A DNA stretch of 64,000 nt from Cytobacillus firmus (GCF_023715565.1 NZ_JAMBOJ010000024.1:1-64000); one strand, 5' to 3'. Numbered from the stretch's first letter, positions 15,424 through 24,814 are shown. The notes: generated by a model not told the origin, from the sequence alone. Numbers and translations: made by a program.

Positions 15424-16764
15424 CTATCCTGCAGGATGAAAATTTTGAGCTTTGTCCGGAAAAGGCAGCCCAAGATTGCCCCTTAGTGTTTCACTTGTAT
15501 ATTCCGTTCTAAAATGGCCCCTATCTTGAAGGATAGGAATAACGTATTGAACAAAATCTGAAAAGCCTTCACTCATTAACTGGGGCATAATGTTAAAACC
15601 GTCAGCCCCCCCATTTTCAAACCATAGCTGAAGTTCATCCGCTACCTGCTCAGCCGTCCCTGCAATCGTATAATGCCCCCTGCCTCCTGCAAGTCTGAGA
15701 AGCAATTGTCTAATGGTAAGTTTCTCTTTTTCAGCCAGATCCCGAATAAGCTTAGTTCGGCTTTGATGCCCTTGAATCTCTTGGATTTCCGGCAGTTCAG
15801 GCAGAGGGCCATCCAGCGGATAGCCTGTTAAGTCAATGCCAATGCGATTGGAAAGCTGTAAAAGACTATACTCTGGATTGGTCAAATGATGCAGCTCAGC
15901 CTCTTTTTCTTTGGCTGCTTCTTCTGTTTCTCCTATAATAGGGCAAACGCCCGGCAAGATGATAAGGTTCTCCGGATTTCGGCCAAACTCGGCAGCCCTT
16001 GTTTTTAAAGATTTGTAAAATGCTCGTGCGTCAGAAAGTGACTGCTGTGCTGTAAAAACCACTTCAGCGAATTGAGCTGCGAAATCAATACCGGTTTTGG
16101 AGGAGCCAGCCTGTACAATGACAGGCTGCCCCTGAGGTGATCTCGGGCTGTTTAACGGGCCCCTTACCGAATAGCAGCTGCCTTTGTGGTTAATTTCATG
16201 GACTTTATCACTCAAGGAATATATGCCTGCTTCCTTATCCTTTATTAACGCTCCTTCTTCCCAGCTGTCCCATAATTTCTTTGTGACTTCCACAAATTCT
16301 TTCGCGCGCTCATAGCGCTCCTTGTGTGCCGGTATTTTCTCCAGGTTAAAGTTATTGGCCTCCGCATCTGTTCCTGATGTGACGACATTCCAGCCTGCAC
16401 GGCCTTTACTTAGATGATCCAGTGAAGAAAACTTTCTGGCCACATTGAAAGGCTCATTAAAAGTAGTCGAGACTGTTCCAATCAGTCCAATTTTTTTAGT
16501 TGCAGCAGACAAGGCTGATAATAGAGTGAGAGGTTCAAAGCCTCCTCCGCCAAGCTCACCATATTTGACTGCTCTTGTTGACACCGAATACCTGTCTGAC
16601 AGAAAGATAGAATCCAGCTTTGCTTCTTCTGCTTTTTGAGCAATTTCCATATAATAATTTATATCATGTGCCCGCTCAGGGTCTGATGAAGGGTGCCTCC
16701 AAGCTGCCTCATGATGTCCCATGCTTGTTAAAAATAAATTCAGGTGCATTTTACGATTTCCCAT
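15424..16764 (-). CDS. FMN-dependent monooxygenase, NtaA/SnaA/DszA type
   Basis: This luciferase-like enzyme (446 residues) uses FMNH2 and oxygen. The N-terminus MHLNLFLTSMGHHEAAWRHP, the GRAGWNVVTS segment (about 130) and the VQAGSS motif are marks of the NtaA/SnaA/DszA subgroup, which acts on chelators, sulfones or thioethers. It is therefore not a classical SsuD sulfonate monooxygenase, though it sits in the SsuD position behind ssuC. I moved the start five codons inward to the ATG with GGAGG at 8 nt. Desulfurisation of an imported organosulfur compound is inferred from neighbours, with SsuE supplying FMNH2. Confidence 0.82.
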   Translation of the reverse strand: MGNRKMHLNLFLTSMGHHEAAWRHPSSDPERAHDINYYMEIAQKAEEAKLDSIFLSDRYSVSTRAVKYGELGGGGFEPLTLLSALSAATKKIGLIGTVSTTFNEPFNVARKFSSLDHLSKGRAGWNVVTSGTDAEANNFNLEKIPAHKERYERAKEFVEVTKKLWDSWEEGALIKDKEAGIYSLSDKVHEINHKGSCYSVRGPLNSPRSPQGQPVIVQAGSSKTGIDFAAQFAEVVFTAQQSLSDARAFYKSLKTRAAEFGRNPENLIILPGVCPIIGETEEAAKEKEAELHHLTNPEYSLLQLSNRIGIDLTGYPLDGPLPELPEIQEIQGHQSRTKLIRDLAEKEKLTIRQLLLRLAGGRGHYTIAGTAEQVADELQLWFENGGADGFNIMPQLMSEGFSDFVQYVIPILQDRGHFRTEYTSETLRGNLGLPFPDKAQNFHPAG

Positions 16765-16782
16765 TCTCCCAGCCTCCATTAT

Positions 16783-17634
16783 TTAGCCTTTATAGCTCTC
16801 CCGCCATTTAAGCCATCTTCTTTCGAAATACCTTACAAACGAGTCTGAAGCCTTTCCAAATACTGCGAAAATAATAATCCCTACAAATACAACTGTTGTT
16901 TGTGAAAACTGCCGGGCATCCGTAATTAAATACCCGATACCTTCACTTGACCCCATGAGTTCTGCAGCAACGAGCGCCAGCCATGCTGCGCCTAATGCAA
17001 GACGAAGCCCAAGCAGGATATTTGGCAGGGCTGAAGGAAGGATCAAATTCGTGATTTGCTTCCATCTGCTGAATTCAAGGACTTTGGCAACATCGAATAA
17101 TTTGGCATCCACACTGCGTATGCCAAGGAAAGCATTAACATAGAGCGGAAAGAATGCTCCTTTTGCTATAAGAAGCACCTTAGAGACTTCACCAAAACCA
17201 AACCACAAGATAAACAGCGGAATGACGGCAAGAGTCGGAATGGTCCGAAGCATTTGCAGTGTCGGATCCAGCGTATGCTCCACCTTACTGGAAAAGCCAA
17301 CAGCTAATCCCGCAATCAGTCCAAGGGTTCCTCCAATGAGGAATCCTCCCACTGCCCGCAAAAAGCTTACTTGAAAATGATAAAGTAGATTACCTGCAGT
17401 CAGCAGCTCGATAAATGAGCTGAAAATGCTGCTTGGCCTTGGCAGGAGAGTTTCCGAGATTAGCTGATAATATCCGGCAAATTCCCACATAAGCAGAACA
17501 AGCAGCGGAAAAATCATCCCTCTAAAGAACACACTCCATTTATTATCCCTTATTCCCTTCAGCTCTTTTAATCTCAATTTCGATTTCCCTTGCACTAATA
17601 TCCTCGGTTGTGCCCAGCCTGCTTTATTATTCAA
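16783..17634 (-). CDS. ssuC: Aliphatic sulfonate ABC transporter, permease
   Basis: The 283-residue protein has a cytoplasmic N-terminal extension of about 35 residues and then six transmembrane helices of the BPD_transp_1 fold. The EAA-type coupling loop (VAKVLEFSRWKQITNLILPSA, about 187-207) contacts the ATPase. It lies 14 bp behind ssuB and 18 bp ahead of the monooxygenase, so all three form one operon. The sequence is of the SsuC/TauC group. Confidence 0.86.
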   Translation of the reverse strand: MNNKAGWAQPRILVQGKSKLRLKELKGIRDNKWSVFFRGMIFPLLVLLMWEFAGYYQLISETLLPRPSSIFSSFIELLTAGNLLYHFQVSFLRAVGGFLIGGTLGLIAGLAVGFSSKVEHTLDPTLQMLRTIPTLAVIPLFILWFGFGEVSKVLLIAKGAFFPLYVNAFLGIRSVDAKLFDVAKVLEFSRWKQITNLILPSALPNILLGLRLALGAAWLALVAAELMGSSEGIGYLITDARQFSQTTVVFVGIIIFAVFGKASDSFVRYFERRWLKWRESYKG

Positions 17635-17648
17635 TATTTACACCTCCG

Positions 17649-18419
17649 CTAGATTCCTGCTCTATCCATTAATTCAAGTTCATCTGCTTTTTCAAATTCA
17701 TTCAAAATAAGATGACGGAATTCCTGAAACGTCTTATTTGATTTTTTCCTTGGATGCGGTAAATTGATTTTCACCACTTTTTGAATAGAGCCTGGTCTTG
17801 CATTCATAATGACTACCCGATCCGCCAGATAAATAGCTTCATCTATGTCATGGGTAACAAAAAGCATAGTAGTCTTATTCTCATGCCAAATATCAAGCAG
17901 CACCTCCTGCATATGCGATCTCGTGAACGCATCAAGAGCACCAAAAGGCTCATCCAGCAGCAATACCTTTGGATTGCGCAGCAGGGCACGAGCTATGGCC
18001 GCCCTCTGCGCCATCCCTCCCGAAAGCTCTCTTGGATACGCTTTGGCGAACCCCTCCAGCTTCACCAGCTGAATTAATTCTTTCACCTTATCTCTCACTT
18101 CTTTATTTCTTAATGTAAAGTTGGAAGCGATGTTCTTCTCTACCGTTTGCCAGGGAAATAGCCTGGGCTCCTGAAATATAAAGCCTTTATCAATACTGGG
18201 GCCTTTTACTTCCTTTCCGTCAATCTCGACAATGCCTTCCGCATCATTATCCAGACCCGCTATGATTTTTAGAAGTGTGCTTTTCCCGCATCCGCTGGGA
18301 CCTATAACCGTAATTAATTCACCATTTTCAACAGCTAAATGAATATCCTTTAAAGCCTGAACTTCCCCTTTTTCCGAAAGAAAAGTCTTGCTTAAATCAC
18401 GGATTTCTAAAAAAGCCAT
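17649..18419 (-). CDS. ssuB: Aliphatic sulfonate ABC transporter, ATP-binding subunit
   Basis: The 256-residue ATPase shows Walker [10 protein letters not shown] (about 39-47), signature [15 protein letters not shown], Walker [13 protein letters not shown] and the His switch [14 protein letters not shown] in place of LSGGQ is common in the nitrate/sulfonate/taurine group. It is the first gene of ssuB-ssuC-monooxygenase. Its upstream region is occupied by repeat element B, so the promoter lies within or beside that element. GGAGGG precedes the ATG. Confidence 0.87.
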   Translation of the reverse strand: MAFLEIRDLSKTFLSEKGEVQALKDIHLAVENGELITVIGPSGCGKSTLLKIIAGLDNDAEGIVEIDGKEVKGPSIDKGFIFQEPRLFPWQTVEKNIASNFTLRNKEVRDKVKELIQLVKLEGFAKAYPRELSGGMAQRAAIARALLRNPKVLLLDEPFGALDAFTRSHMQEVLLDIWHENKTTMLFVTHDIDEAIYLADRVVIMNARPGSIQKVVKINLPHPRKKSNKTFQEFRHLILNEFEKADELELMDRAGI

Positions 18420-18462
18420 TTAAAATCTCCCTCCTTTAATAGTTTCACTGTAAGTACAAATA

Positions 18463-18570
18463 AAAGGCTCTTTTTTGTTTATGGATTATGCCCGTTGATT
18501 TCCGCTCCAATCAACTCAGCAAACTGTTCAAAGGTGTGAAAAAAGCATCAAACTATACGAAAACAGCCAA
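18463..18570. repeat. Terminal-inverted-repeat element, copy B (core deleted)
   Basis: Both outer ends match copies A and C (AAAGGCTC at left, TATACGAAAACAGCC at right). The centre reads CCGTTGATTTCCGCTCC joined directly to AATCAACTCAGC, so the roughly 110-bp core seen in copy C is missing. On the minus strand TTGATT, 18 bp and CATAAT read toward ssuB and could be its promoter. Confidence 0.75.
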
Positions 18571-18575
18571 TAAAA

Positions 18576-18609
18576 AAGACACGTTCTATGAAAATAGAAA
18601 TCGTGTCTT
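18576..18609 (-). terminator. Terminator of ssuE
   Basis: AAGACACG plus TTCTAT pairs with ATAGAA plus CGTGTCTT with a small bulge. On the minus strand TTTTTTATT follows, directly behind the ssuE gene and before repeat B. Confidence 0.75.
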
Positions 18610-18638
18610 CTCCGGGGGACCGGTCGAATGACTGTCTG

Positions 18639-19184
18639 CTATAACAGGGTTTTGGTATTTTGGGAGATGTCTATTAGCTGTCCAAGCTGATCTGTAATTC
18701 TTTCATGCAGTTCCTCATTTTTTATAGGGTTTTCGAAATCCTCTTTATACACATATCGATCGGTGAGATACACCCCCTTTAGAATGGTCTGGGCACTTAG
18801 CGCAGCCAATAACGGCTTCAAGGAATAATCAATTGCCAACAGATGGGCGGAGCTTCCTCCCACCATTAATGGAAATACAGGCTTATCTTTAAAAGCGTCC
18901 TGGGGCAGAATATCCAGCAATGCTTTCAGGGCCCCTGTATATGCAGCTTTATATACCGGAGAAACAATAAGAATGCCGCTTGCCTCCTTGATCTCTTCAG
19001 AAAGCTTTTTAATTGAAGGATCATCATACCGCCCTTCAATCAAAACATCGGCCGGAAAATCAAGTACAGAATATACTCTTACGGTAACCCCTCTTTTTGC
19101 AGATTCTTTCCGAAGATAGTTTACAAGTATGGAAGACCGTGAAACAGCAGATGGACTTCCCGATATAGCAACAAAATTACTCAT
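18639..19184 (-). CDS. ssuE: NADPH-dependent FMN reductase
   Basis: The 181-residue flavodoxin-like protein has the FMN phosphate loop ISGSPSAVSRSS near the N-terminus and VSPVYKAAYTGALK (about 80-93), typical of SsuE/MsuE. It supplies reduced FMN to the flavin monooxygenase. The chosen ATG (MSNFVAISG) has AAAGGGG at 9 nt; three earlier in-frame starts are less likely. It lies upstream of the ssuB operon but is separated from it by a terminator and repeat B, so it is a separate transcript. Confidence 0.85.
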   Translation of the reverse strand: MSNFVAISGSPSAVSRSSILVNYLRKESAKRGVTVRVYSVLDFPADVLIEGRYDDPSIKKLSEEIKEASGILIVSPVYKAAYTGALKALLDILPQDAFKDKPVFPLMVGGSSAHLLAIDYSLKPLLAALSAQTILKGVYLTDRYVYKEDFENPIKNEELHERITDQLGQLIDISQNTKTLL

Positions 19185-19263
19185 GACCATCATCCCCTTT
19201 CTTTTCCAAAACACTATCCAATAATACCTATGGGTAAACTAGGAATAAAACCAAAAATATACA

Positions 19264-19419
19264 TCATCTTTTCCCATTATTAGATTCCACCCGTATTTTT
19301 TCCGTTATCTCTACTTGTGCCACTTTCCCTGCATGAAGGGTAATGACTACTGACCCATAATCAATATCCTTAATAGAAGATAAAATATACTTTTCATACT
19401 CAGTCGTAATTTTTGCCAT
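19264..19419 (-). CDS. YezD-like DUF2292 small protein
   Basis: The 51-residue protein is a DUF2292 (YezD) member: IKDIDYGSVVITLHAGKVAQVE is the family core and EKIR follows. Function is unknown, but these genes are often found beside sulfate-assimilation genes. Here it is the last gene of the sulfate transporter cluster, 28 bp behind cysA. The frame is open upstream into cysA, but the ATG at 19419 has AAGGG ahead and starts the conserved domain. Confidence 0.8.
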   Translation of the reverse strand: MAKITTEYEKYILSSIKDIDYGSVVITLHAGKVAQVEITEKIRVESNNGKR

Positions 19420-19447
19420 TGTACCCTTACTCCCTTCTTTAATTAAA

Positions 19448-20518
19448 TTAAATGATAAAATCATCAGGTATGAAAATTTTGAGCTGCTTCGGTTTAATGA
19501 ATACAACTTCTCCTTCTTTTAATCCAAGCCTGTGATACTTTTCTTTTGGGATTTCTGCCTCAAGATACTCATTGGTATCTTTCCTGACAAGTTCTATTTG
19601 TACGATTGGGCCTACAATATGCAAGTGGGATATAGCTGCAGGTACTGCATCATTAGAACCTTCCCTGCTGATGCCGATATCATGCGGCCTTGCATAGCCT
19701 ACTGCCTCCAGGTTATCTGAACCTGCCCAATCCGGAATTTCCAAGGCTACTTCACCTTGCCTGAGCTTTCCATTTTTCAGCCTTCCCCTGAATAGATTCA
19801 CACTCCCTAAAAAGTCATATACAAAAGGGGTCTGGGGATTATCATATACTTCTTCCGGTGTTCCCACTTGCTCGATTTTCCCCTGATTCATCACGACAAT
19901 CTTATCAGCAACATCCAATGCCTCTTCCTGATCATGTGTAACAAATATGCTTGAAATCTGGAATTCGTCATGGAGTCTTCTCAGCCACCTTCTCAGCTCT
20001 TTTCTGACCTTCGCATCAAGAGCTCCAAATGGTTCATCCAATAAAAGAACCTTAGGTTCAACGGCCAAAGCCCTTGCAAGTGCAACCCTCTGCCTCTGTC
20101 CCCCTGATAGCTGAGCAGGATAGCGGTTTGCCAGATCTTTCAGCTTTACAAGCTCCAGCAGTTCATAAACTTTGCTCTCAATTTCTTTTTTGCCAGGCCG
20201 CTCTTTCCTTGGCCTTACTTTCAGCCCATAAGCGACATTATCAAAAACGGTCATATGGCGAAACAGTGCATAGTGCTGGAAGACAAACCCAACTTTTCGT
20301 TCTTTAGCATTAATGGCGGTAATGTTCTCACTGTCAAAAAATATAGTACCCTGGTCAGCTGCTTCCAAGCCGGCAATAATCCGCAGCAGGGAGGTCTTTC
20401 CCGAACCGGAAGGACCTAATAAAGCTACCAGCTCTCCTTTCTGGATTTCAAGATTTATATTTTCCAACGCCTGAAATGTTCCAAAAGCTTTGGAAACGGA
20501 ATTTATCACAATACTCAT
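19448..20518 (-). CDS. cysA: Sulfate/thiosulfate ABC transporter, ATP-binding subunit
   Basis: The 356-residue ATPase has Walker [10 protein letters not shown] (about 35-43), signature [15 protein letters not shown], Walker [21 protein letters not shown] and His switch [11 protein letters not shown]-terminal regulatory extension (about 240-356) includes the TOBE-like segment GYARPHDI, typical of CysA. It energises CysT/CysW. Order sbp-cysT-cysW-cysA is the standard one. Confidence 0.9.
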   Translation of the reverse strand: MSIVINSVSKAFGTFQALENINLEIQKGELVALLGPSGSGKTSLLRIIAGLEAADQGTIFFDSENITAINAKERKVGFVFQHYALFRHMTVFDNVAYGLKVRPRKERPGKKEIESKVYELLELVKLKDLANRYPAQLSGGQRQRVALARALAVEPKVLLLDEPFGALDAKVRKELRRWLRRLHDEFQISSIFVTHDQEEALDVADKIVVMNQGKIEQVGTPEEVYDNPQTPFVYDFLGSVNLFRGRLKNGKLRQGEVALEIPDWAGSDNLEAVGYARPHDIGISREGSNDAVPAAISHLHIVGPIVQIELVRKDTNEYLEAEIPKEKYHRLGLKEGEVVFIKPKQLKIFIPDDFII

Positions 20519-20545
20519 TCTGAATTCCCCTAACTTTTATGATTT

Positions 20546-21415
20546 CTATGCTGTTTCTTTTTTCCCATGCCATTCCAGAATGTTTTTTATAATAAGTGTG
20601 AAAATGGCCATTATCGACATTAAAGAAGCAACAGCAAACGCAGCAGCAAATTGATATTCGCCGTATAGAATCTCGATATGCAGAGGCATTGTATTGGTGA
20701 GGCCTCTTATATGACCGGATACGACAGAAACTGCCCCAAACTCGCCAATCGCACGCGCATTACAGAGAATCATGCCGTAAAGAAGCGCCCATTTGATATT
20801 AGGCATAGTTACATGCCAAAATGTCTTCCATCCCCCTGCACCAAGAGTGATTGATGCTTCCTCTTCTGCTGTTCCCTGTGCCTGCATCAGCGGAATCAGT
20901 TCCCTGGCGATAAAGGGAATTGTTACAAAGATTGTCGCAAGAACAATACCAGGCACTGCAAAAATAATCTTGATATCTCTCTCAAAAAGCCATTCCCCGA
21001 AAAGCCCCTGAGAGCCGAACAGCAAAACGAAAATTAAACCGGCAATGACTGGAGAGACTGCGAAAGGAAGGTCAATCAGCGTAATAAGCAGGTTCTTCCC
21101 TTTAAAGTGAAACTTTGTAATAGCCCAGGCCGCCATGATGCCAAAGAATGCATTCAGCGGAACAGCAATAATGGCTACCAATAGCGTCAGCTTAATCGCA
21201 GATAATGCATCCGGGTTCGTAATGGCCTCCAGATAGACCGTGAGCCCCTTTTCAAAAGCCTGAACAAAAACCGTGACTAGCGGCAAAATCAGAAACAACC
21301 CCAGAAATATTAAAGCAATACTGATTAACAGCCATTGAACCCATACAGGATCCTTTGCTTCTCTCGAGCTCTTAAGCGGAGCGTTACTAAGATTCAATGG
21401 TATATTCCCGCCCAT
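20546..21415 (-). CDS. cysW: Sulfate/thiosulfate ABC transporter, permease CysW
   Basis: The 289-residue protein has six transmembrane helices of the BPD_transp_1 fold after a polar 25-residue N-terminus. The coupling loop [20 protein letters not shown] (about 185-205) and the downstream [15 protein letters not shown] segment are characteristic of CysW. It pairs with CysT in the membrane. Confidence 0.9.
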   Translation of the reverse strand: MGGNIPLNLSNAPLKSSREAKDPVWVQWLLISIALIFLGLFLILPLVTVFVQAFEKGLTVYLEAITNPDALSAIKLTLLVAIIAVPLNAFFGIMAAWAITKFHFKGKNLLITLIDLPFAVSPVIAGLIFVLLFGSQGLFGEWLFERDIKIIFAVPGIVLATIFVTIPFIARELIPLMQAQGTAEEEASITLGAGGWKTFWHVTMPNIKWALLYGMILCNARAIGEFGAVSVVSGHIRGLTNTMPLHIEILYGEYQFAAAFAVASLMSIMAIFTLIIKNILEWHGKKETA

Positions 21416-21481
21416 ATCATTACCTCTTTCTTATTAGAATGAACAAAGCCGAAAAAAAACTTAAAACTGAGTCATCCAAGC

Positions 21482-22327
21482 CTACTGTGACATAAACTTT
21501 CTGTTCGTCCACCATTGAATAAGGTTGATAATTAATAACAGCAAAAACGACGCGACCAGCATGACAGCGGCAATAGCTGTAGCACCTGCATAGTCATATT
21601 GCTCAAGTTTTGTCATTATCAGCAGTGGCGTAATTTCCGTTTTCATGGGCATATTTCCCGAGATAAAAACGACTGACCCATATTCCCCGAGAGACCTTGC
21701 AAAAGCAAGAGTGAACCCTGCCAGTGCTGCCGGCAGCAATTCCGGGAAAATGACTTTTCTAAAAGTCTGAAAACGGCTTGCTCCGAGTGAGGCAGATGCA
21801 TCCTCCACCTCTTTTTCAAGACTTTGCAGAACCGGCTGTACCATTCTTACCACGAAGGGAAGCCCGATAAAAGTCAGCGCAATTACCACCCCGATCGGCG
21901 TAAAAGCCACCTTGAACCCCAGCAGACTTCCAATCCATCCATTAGGTGCGTATACAGTTGTCAATGCAATGCCTGCAACTGCCGTTGGAAGAGCAAAGGG
22001 CAAATCTACAAGAGCATCAATGATTTTCTTTCCCGGAAAGGAATATCTGACCATAACCCATGCCAGGAGAACACCAAATACCATATTTATTAAACCCGCT
22101 GCCAAGGACGCACCAAAGCTCAGCTTGTAGGAGGCCATAACTCTTGGATCCATCACCGTGCTCCAGAATGCGGACCATCCCATTTTCGAACTATAAAAAA
22201 TGATCATGGACAGCGGCAATAAAACTAAAATACTAAGGTAAAGCATCGTGTACCCCAGTGTTAAGCCGAAACCCGGAAGTACACTATATTTTTTGAATTC
22301 TGTTCCTTTCGCTTTCCTCAACTCCAT
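21482..22327 (-). CDS. cysT: Sulfate/thiosulfate ABC transporter, permease CysT
   Basis: The 281-residue permease has six helices; the coupling loop EVEDASASLGASRFQTFRKV and the segment FARSLGEYGSVVFISGN identify the CysT/CysU group. I start at the ATG at 22327, with AGAGGG 8 nt ahead; a GTG one codon earlier is an alternative. It lies 29 bp behind the binding-protein gene. B. subtilis takes up sulfate with the unrelated permease CysP, so this bacterium uses the ABC route instead or in addition. Confidence 0.9.
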   Translation of the reverse strand: MELRKAKGTEFKKYSVLPGFGLTLGYTMLYLSILVLLPLSMIIFYSSKMGWSAFWSTVMDPRVMASYKLSFGASLAAGLINMVFGVLLAWVMVRYSFPGKKIIDALVDLPFALPTAVAGIALTTVYAPNGWIGSLLGFKVAFTPIGVVIALTFIGLPFVVRMVQPVLQSLEKEVEDASASLGASRFQTFRKVIFPELLPAALAGFTLAFARSLGEYGSVVFISGNMPMKTEITPLLIMTKLEQYDYAGATAIAAVMLVASFLLLLIINLIQWWTNRKFMSQ

Positions 22328-22356
22328 CACCTGAACCCTCTCATTCTCATGCTGTT

Positions 22357-23415
22357 TTATTGGAGGTAGATCTCATCAAACGTTCCGCCATCATTAAAGT
22401 GTGTTTCCTGTGCTTTTTGCCACCCTCCGAATTCTTCATCTACTGTAACGAATTCAATATCAGCAAACTGATCGGCGTATTTTTTCAGCACTTCCGTGTT
22501 TCTCGGTCTATAATAGTTCTTTGCTGCAATTTCCTGTCCGGTTTCGCTGTATAAATACTTTACATAAGCTTCTGCTGCAGCGGCGGTTCCTTTTTTCTCG
22601 ACTATTTTATCGACTACAGCAACAGGCGGCTCCGCAAGAATACTAATCGATGGATTCACAATTTCAAATTTGTCTTTGCCCAGCTCATTGATAGATAAAT
22701 AGGCTTCATTTTCCCAGGCTATGAGAACATCTCCGATTTCCCGCTGAACAAATGTATTGGTTGAATCGCGGGCTCCTGAATCAAGAACTTCCACATTCTT
22801 ATACAAATTTTTCACAAAATCTTTGATCTGCTTTTCTTCTCCATTAAACTGCTTGCTCGCATAAGCCCACGCCGCAAGATAGTTCCACCTTGCACCTCCT
22901 GATGTTTTTGGATTAGGTGTGATAACCGAAACATCATCCCTGATCAGGTCATCCCAATCTTGAATATTTTTGGGATTCCCTTTTCGAACCAAAAAGACAA
23001 TGGTGGAAGTATAAGGTGTAGAATTATCATCCAGCCTCTTCTGCCACTCTTTATCGAGGATTCCCCTTTTATTGGCTATTTCATCAATATCATAGGCAAG
23101 CGCCAAGGTGACAACATCCGCCTGAAGCCCGTCAATAACAGCTCTTGCCTGCTTTCCGGAACCTCCATGTGACTGCTGAATCTTTACATCCTGCCCTGTC
23201 TCTTCCTTCCAGTAGTTGATAAACTCCTGATTGTACTCCTGATAAAGCTCCCGTGTCGGATCATAGGAAACATTCAGCAGTTCAATTGGATCCTTTCCTG
23301 AGCTGCCTTCATCTCCCGCTTTTCCACTGCTCTCCTGACTGCATCCTGTAATAGAAGACAATGCCAGCAAACCAGCGGCCCATAAACCTATAAAAGTATT
23401 TTTCTTTCTGCCCAT
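22357..23415 (-). CDS. sbp: Sulfate/thiosulfate-binding lipoprotein
   Basis: The 352-residue lipoprotein has a signal peptide ending in ITGCS. The mature protein is a type 2 periplasmic-binding fold of the Sbp/CysP group: [16 protein letters not shown] near the N-terminus, [13 protein letters not shown] (about 80-92), [14 protein letters not shown] (about 165) and the ENEAYL segment. These contact the sulfate anion. It is the first gene of sbp-cysT-cysW-cysA-yezD. Repeat element C begins 28 bp upstream of its start. Confidence 0.9.
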   Translation of the reverse strand: MGRKKNTFIGLWAAGLLALSSITGCSQESSGKAGDEGSSGKDPIELLNVSYDPTRELYQEYNQEFINYWKEETGQDVKIQQSHGGSGKQARAVIDGLQADVVTLALAYDIDEIANKRGILDKEWQKRLDDNSTPYTSTIVFLVRKGNPKNIQDWDDLIRDDVSVITPNPKTSGGARWNYLAAWAYASKQFNGEEKQIKDFVKNLYKNVEVLDSGARDSTNTFVQREIGDVLIAWENEAYLSINELGKDKFEIVNPSISILAEPPVAVVDKIVEKKGTAAAAEAYVKYLYSETGQEIAAKNYYRPRNTEVLKKYADQFADIEFVTVDEEFGGWQKAQETHFNDGGTFDEIYLQ

Positions 23416-23443
23416 CCAAGATCTCCCCTTTTGATTGTCTTTT

Positions 23444-23670
23444 AAAAGGCTCTTTTCGTATAAATTGTTGTTTTTCGTTTATCAATGTTGTCCGTTGATT
23501 TCCGTTCCAGGATGCTCGCTTTCCACGGGGCGGGCGGTGAGCCTCCTCGACGCTACGCGTCTGTGGGGTCTCACCTGTCCCGCTACTCCCGTAGGAGTCT
23601 CGCACCCTCCACTACAATCAACTCAGTAAATATAATATAAATAGCAACAAACTTTGCGAAAACAGCCTTA
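23444..23670. repeat. Terminal-inverted-repeat element, copy C (full length)
   Basis: The left arm AAAAGGCTCTTTTCGTATAA mirrors the right arm, which reads AAGGCTGTTTTCGCAAAG on the other strand. Inner arms (CCGTTGATTTCCG, CAATCAACTCAG) bracket a GC-rich core with GGCGGGCGGTGAGCC and GGTCTCACCTGTCCCGC. The whole element is a long imperfect palindrome that could fold as RNA. On the minus strand TTGATA, 17 bp and TATACG read toward sbp. Confidence 0.85.
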
Positions 23671-23678
23671 TAAAAAAA

Positions 23679-23710
23679 GACCGCATGCTTAGTCCATAAG
23701 CAGCGGCCTT
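23679..23710 (-). terminator. Terminator of the FbpA-like gene
   Basis: AGGCCGC-TGCTTA pairs with TAAGCATGCGGTCT with one bulge and one mismatch; TTTTTTTATA follows on the minus strand. Confidence 0.65.
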
Positions 23711-23745
23711 CAGTTTATCTGATCAGCTCAATATATTTATATATA

Positions 23746-23916
23746 TCAATCGTTTTCTCCCAGCATGGTCATGCAATTCGCGTATTCGCGCTCAAGGTCA
23801 GATAAGGTTAACTCAAACAAATGACGCTCACCTATCTCGTAGACTCCGGCGCTTATCAGACTATTTATTAAATATCTCTTTCTGTCTTCAACTGCCTTTC
23901 TTAGATACTTTGACAT
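23746..23916 (-). CDS. Fur-regulated basic protein A (FbpA) family small protein
   Basis: The frame encodes 56 residues: LRKAVEDRKRYLINSLISAG, then VYEIGERHLFELTLSDLERE. This is the pattern of the FbpA family, whose B. subtilis member is made under iron limitation and linked to the FsrA iron-sparing response. GGAGGGAG precedes the ATG. I see no match to a Fur box in the 140 bp upstream, so iron control is not supported by this sequence. Confidence 0.75.
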   Translation of the reverse strand: MSKYLRKAVEDRKRYLINSLISAGVYEIGERHLFELTLSDLEREYANCMTMLGEND

Positions 23917-24303
23917 CTAACTCCCTCCCTGATTTACTCAATCAATAGCTCTCTTTGCAGCAAGTGCTTTTGGTTGACCAATCAGCGACAAAGCATAATT
24001 TCTGTAAACAACTCCAGCAGCAGATAACAAATACCTACAAAACACAGTGATTTACTCGGAATAAAGAGATAAAAAAGGCCCTCAAGTTCTTGTGGAACGA
24101 AAGGGCCTTTGGTTTTCCAATCGGCAAGTAATTAGAAATTCTTGTTAGAAATGAATTTACAATGAATTATTAGAAAAGTCAATCCTTTTTTTTTGTTTTT
24201 TTCAAATGGGCTCCCTTTTATGCTTGCTTTAAGGCAGCTAACAGCACTGTTGATATACCTTGAGCTAATTTGTTTGACTTAAAAAATTTTTTATCTTATA
24301 GTA
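23917..24303. other. Intergenic region with one orphan hairpin
   Basis: No gene is supported here. At 24074-24110 AAAGGCCCT pairs with AGGGCCTTT, with an inner GTTC/GAAC pair, and T runs flank it on the minus strand. It looks like a terminator, but neither strand has an adjacent gene ending at it. Confidence 0.5.
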
Positions 24304-24332
24304 ATTGACGTATCAATCATTGACCCATCAAT
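24304..24332. promoter_or_regulatory. Tandem operator of the MarR regulator
   Basis: Two inverted repeats of the form ATTGA-N4-TCAAT (24304-24317 and 24319-24332) stand one base apart, ending 17 bp before the start codon. Each half matches exactly. Their position over the promoter indicates autoregulation by the MarR protein. Confidence 0.65.
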
Positions 24333-24349
24333 TATAAGGCGGGGATGCA

Positions 24350-24778
24350 GTGTTTAATTGTTTAAAGGAAGAAGAACTTATTGCGGCCCGGCTATTTGAG
24401 CTCAGTAAGCAGACAATGCCAAAGTTTGAGCGCTGTACCGGCATCAGCCAATCTCGGCTTGAGATTCTTCGGGAGCTTTTTGAAGCGGAGGAAATTACGC
24501 AGCGTGAGCTTCAGAAGAAAGTGAATATCGATCATGCTGCTGTCACAAGACATCTTAAGCAACTGGAAGAAAAGGGCATGGTGATCCGCAGGAAAAACCC
24601 TGAAGATAACCGCTTTACTTATGTCAGTTTGACAGAGGAAGGCAAAGCCAAGATTGCTGCCTACTGCGAGGAAAAGCACCGATTTATTTCCAAAATCCTG
24701 AACGGCTTTTCGGAAAATGAGCGAAGCACACTATTAAATTTGCTCACACGCATCCAGGAAAATGTAGATAAAATGTAA
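24350..24778 (+). CDS. MarR-family transcriptional regulator
   Basis: The 142-residue protein is a typical winged-helix MarR dimer: dimerisation helices at both ends, DNA-reading helices about 50-75 (NIDHAAVTRHLKQLEEKG) and wing IRRKNPEDNRFTYVSLTEEGK. It starts with GTG behind AAGGCGGGG. It is first in an operon with a nitroreductase and a quinol monooxygenase-like gene; B. subtilis ydgJ-ydgI is a similar pair. Sensing of quinones or nitroaromatics is inferred. Confidence 0.85.
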   Translation: MFNCLKEEELIAARLFELSKQTMPKFERCTGISQSRLEILRELFEAEEITQRELQKKVNIDHAAVTRHLKQLEEKGMVIRRKNPEDNRFTYVSLTEEGKAKIAAYCEEKHRFISKILNGFSENERSTLLNLLTRIQENVDKM

Positions 24779-24814
24779 TTTTTACATCCAGAAAAACATA
24801 AAGGAGAGTTCATC

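Noticed and set aside
23917-24060. Fur box upstream of the FbpA-like gene
   Set aside because: No stretch comes close to the 7-1-7 inverted repeat.
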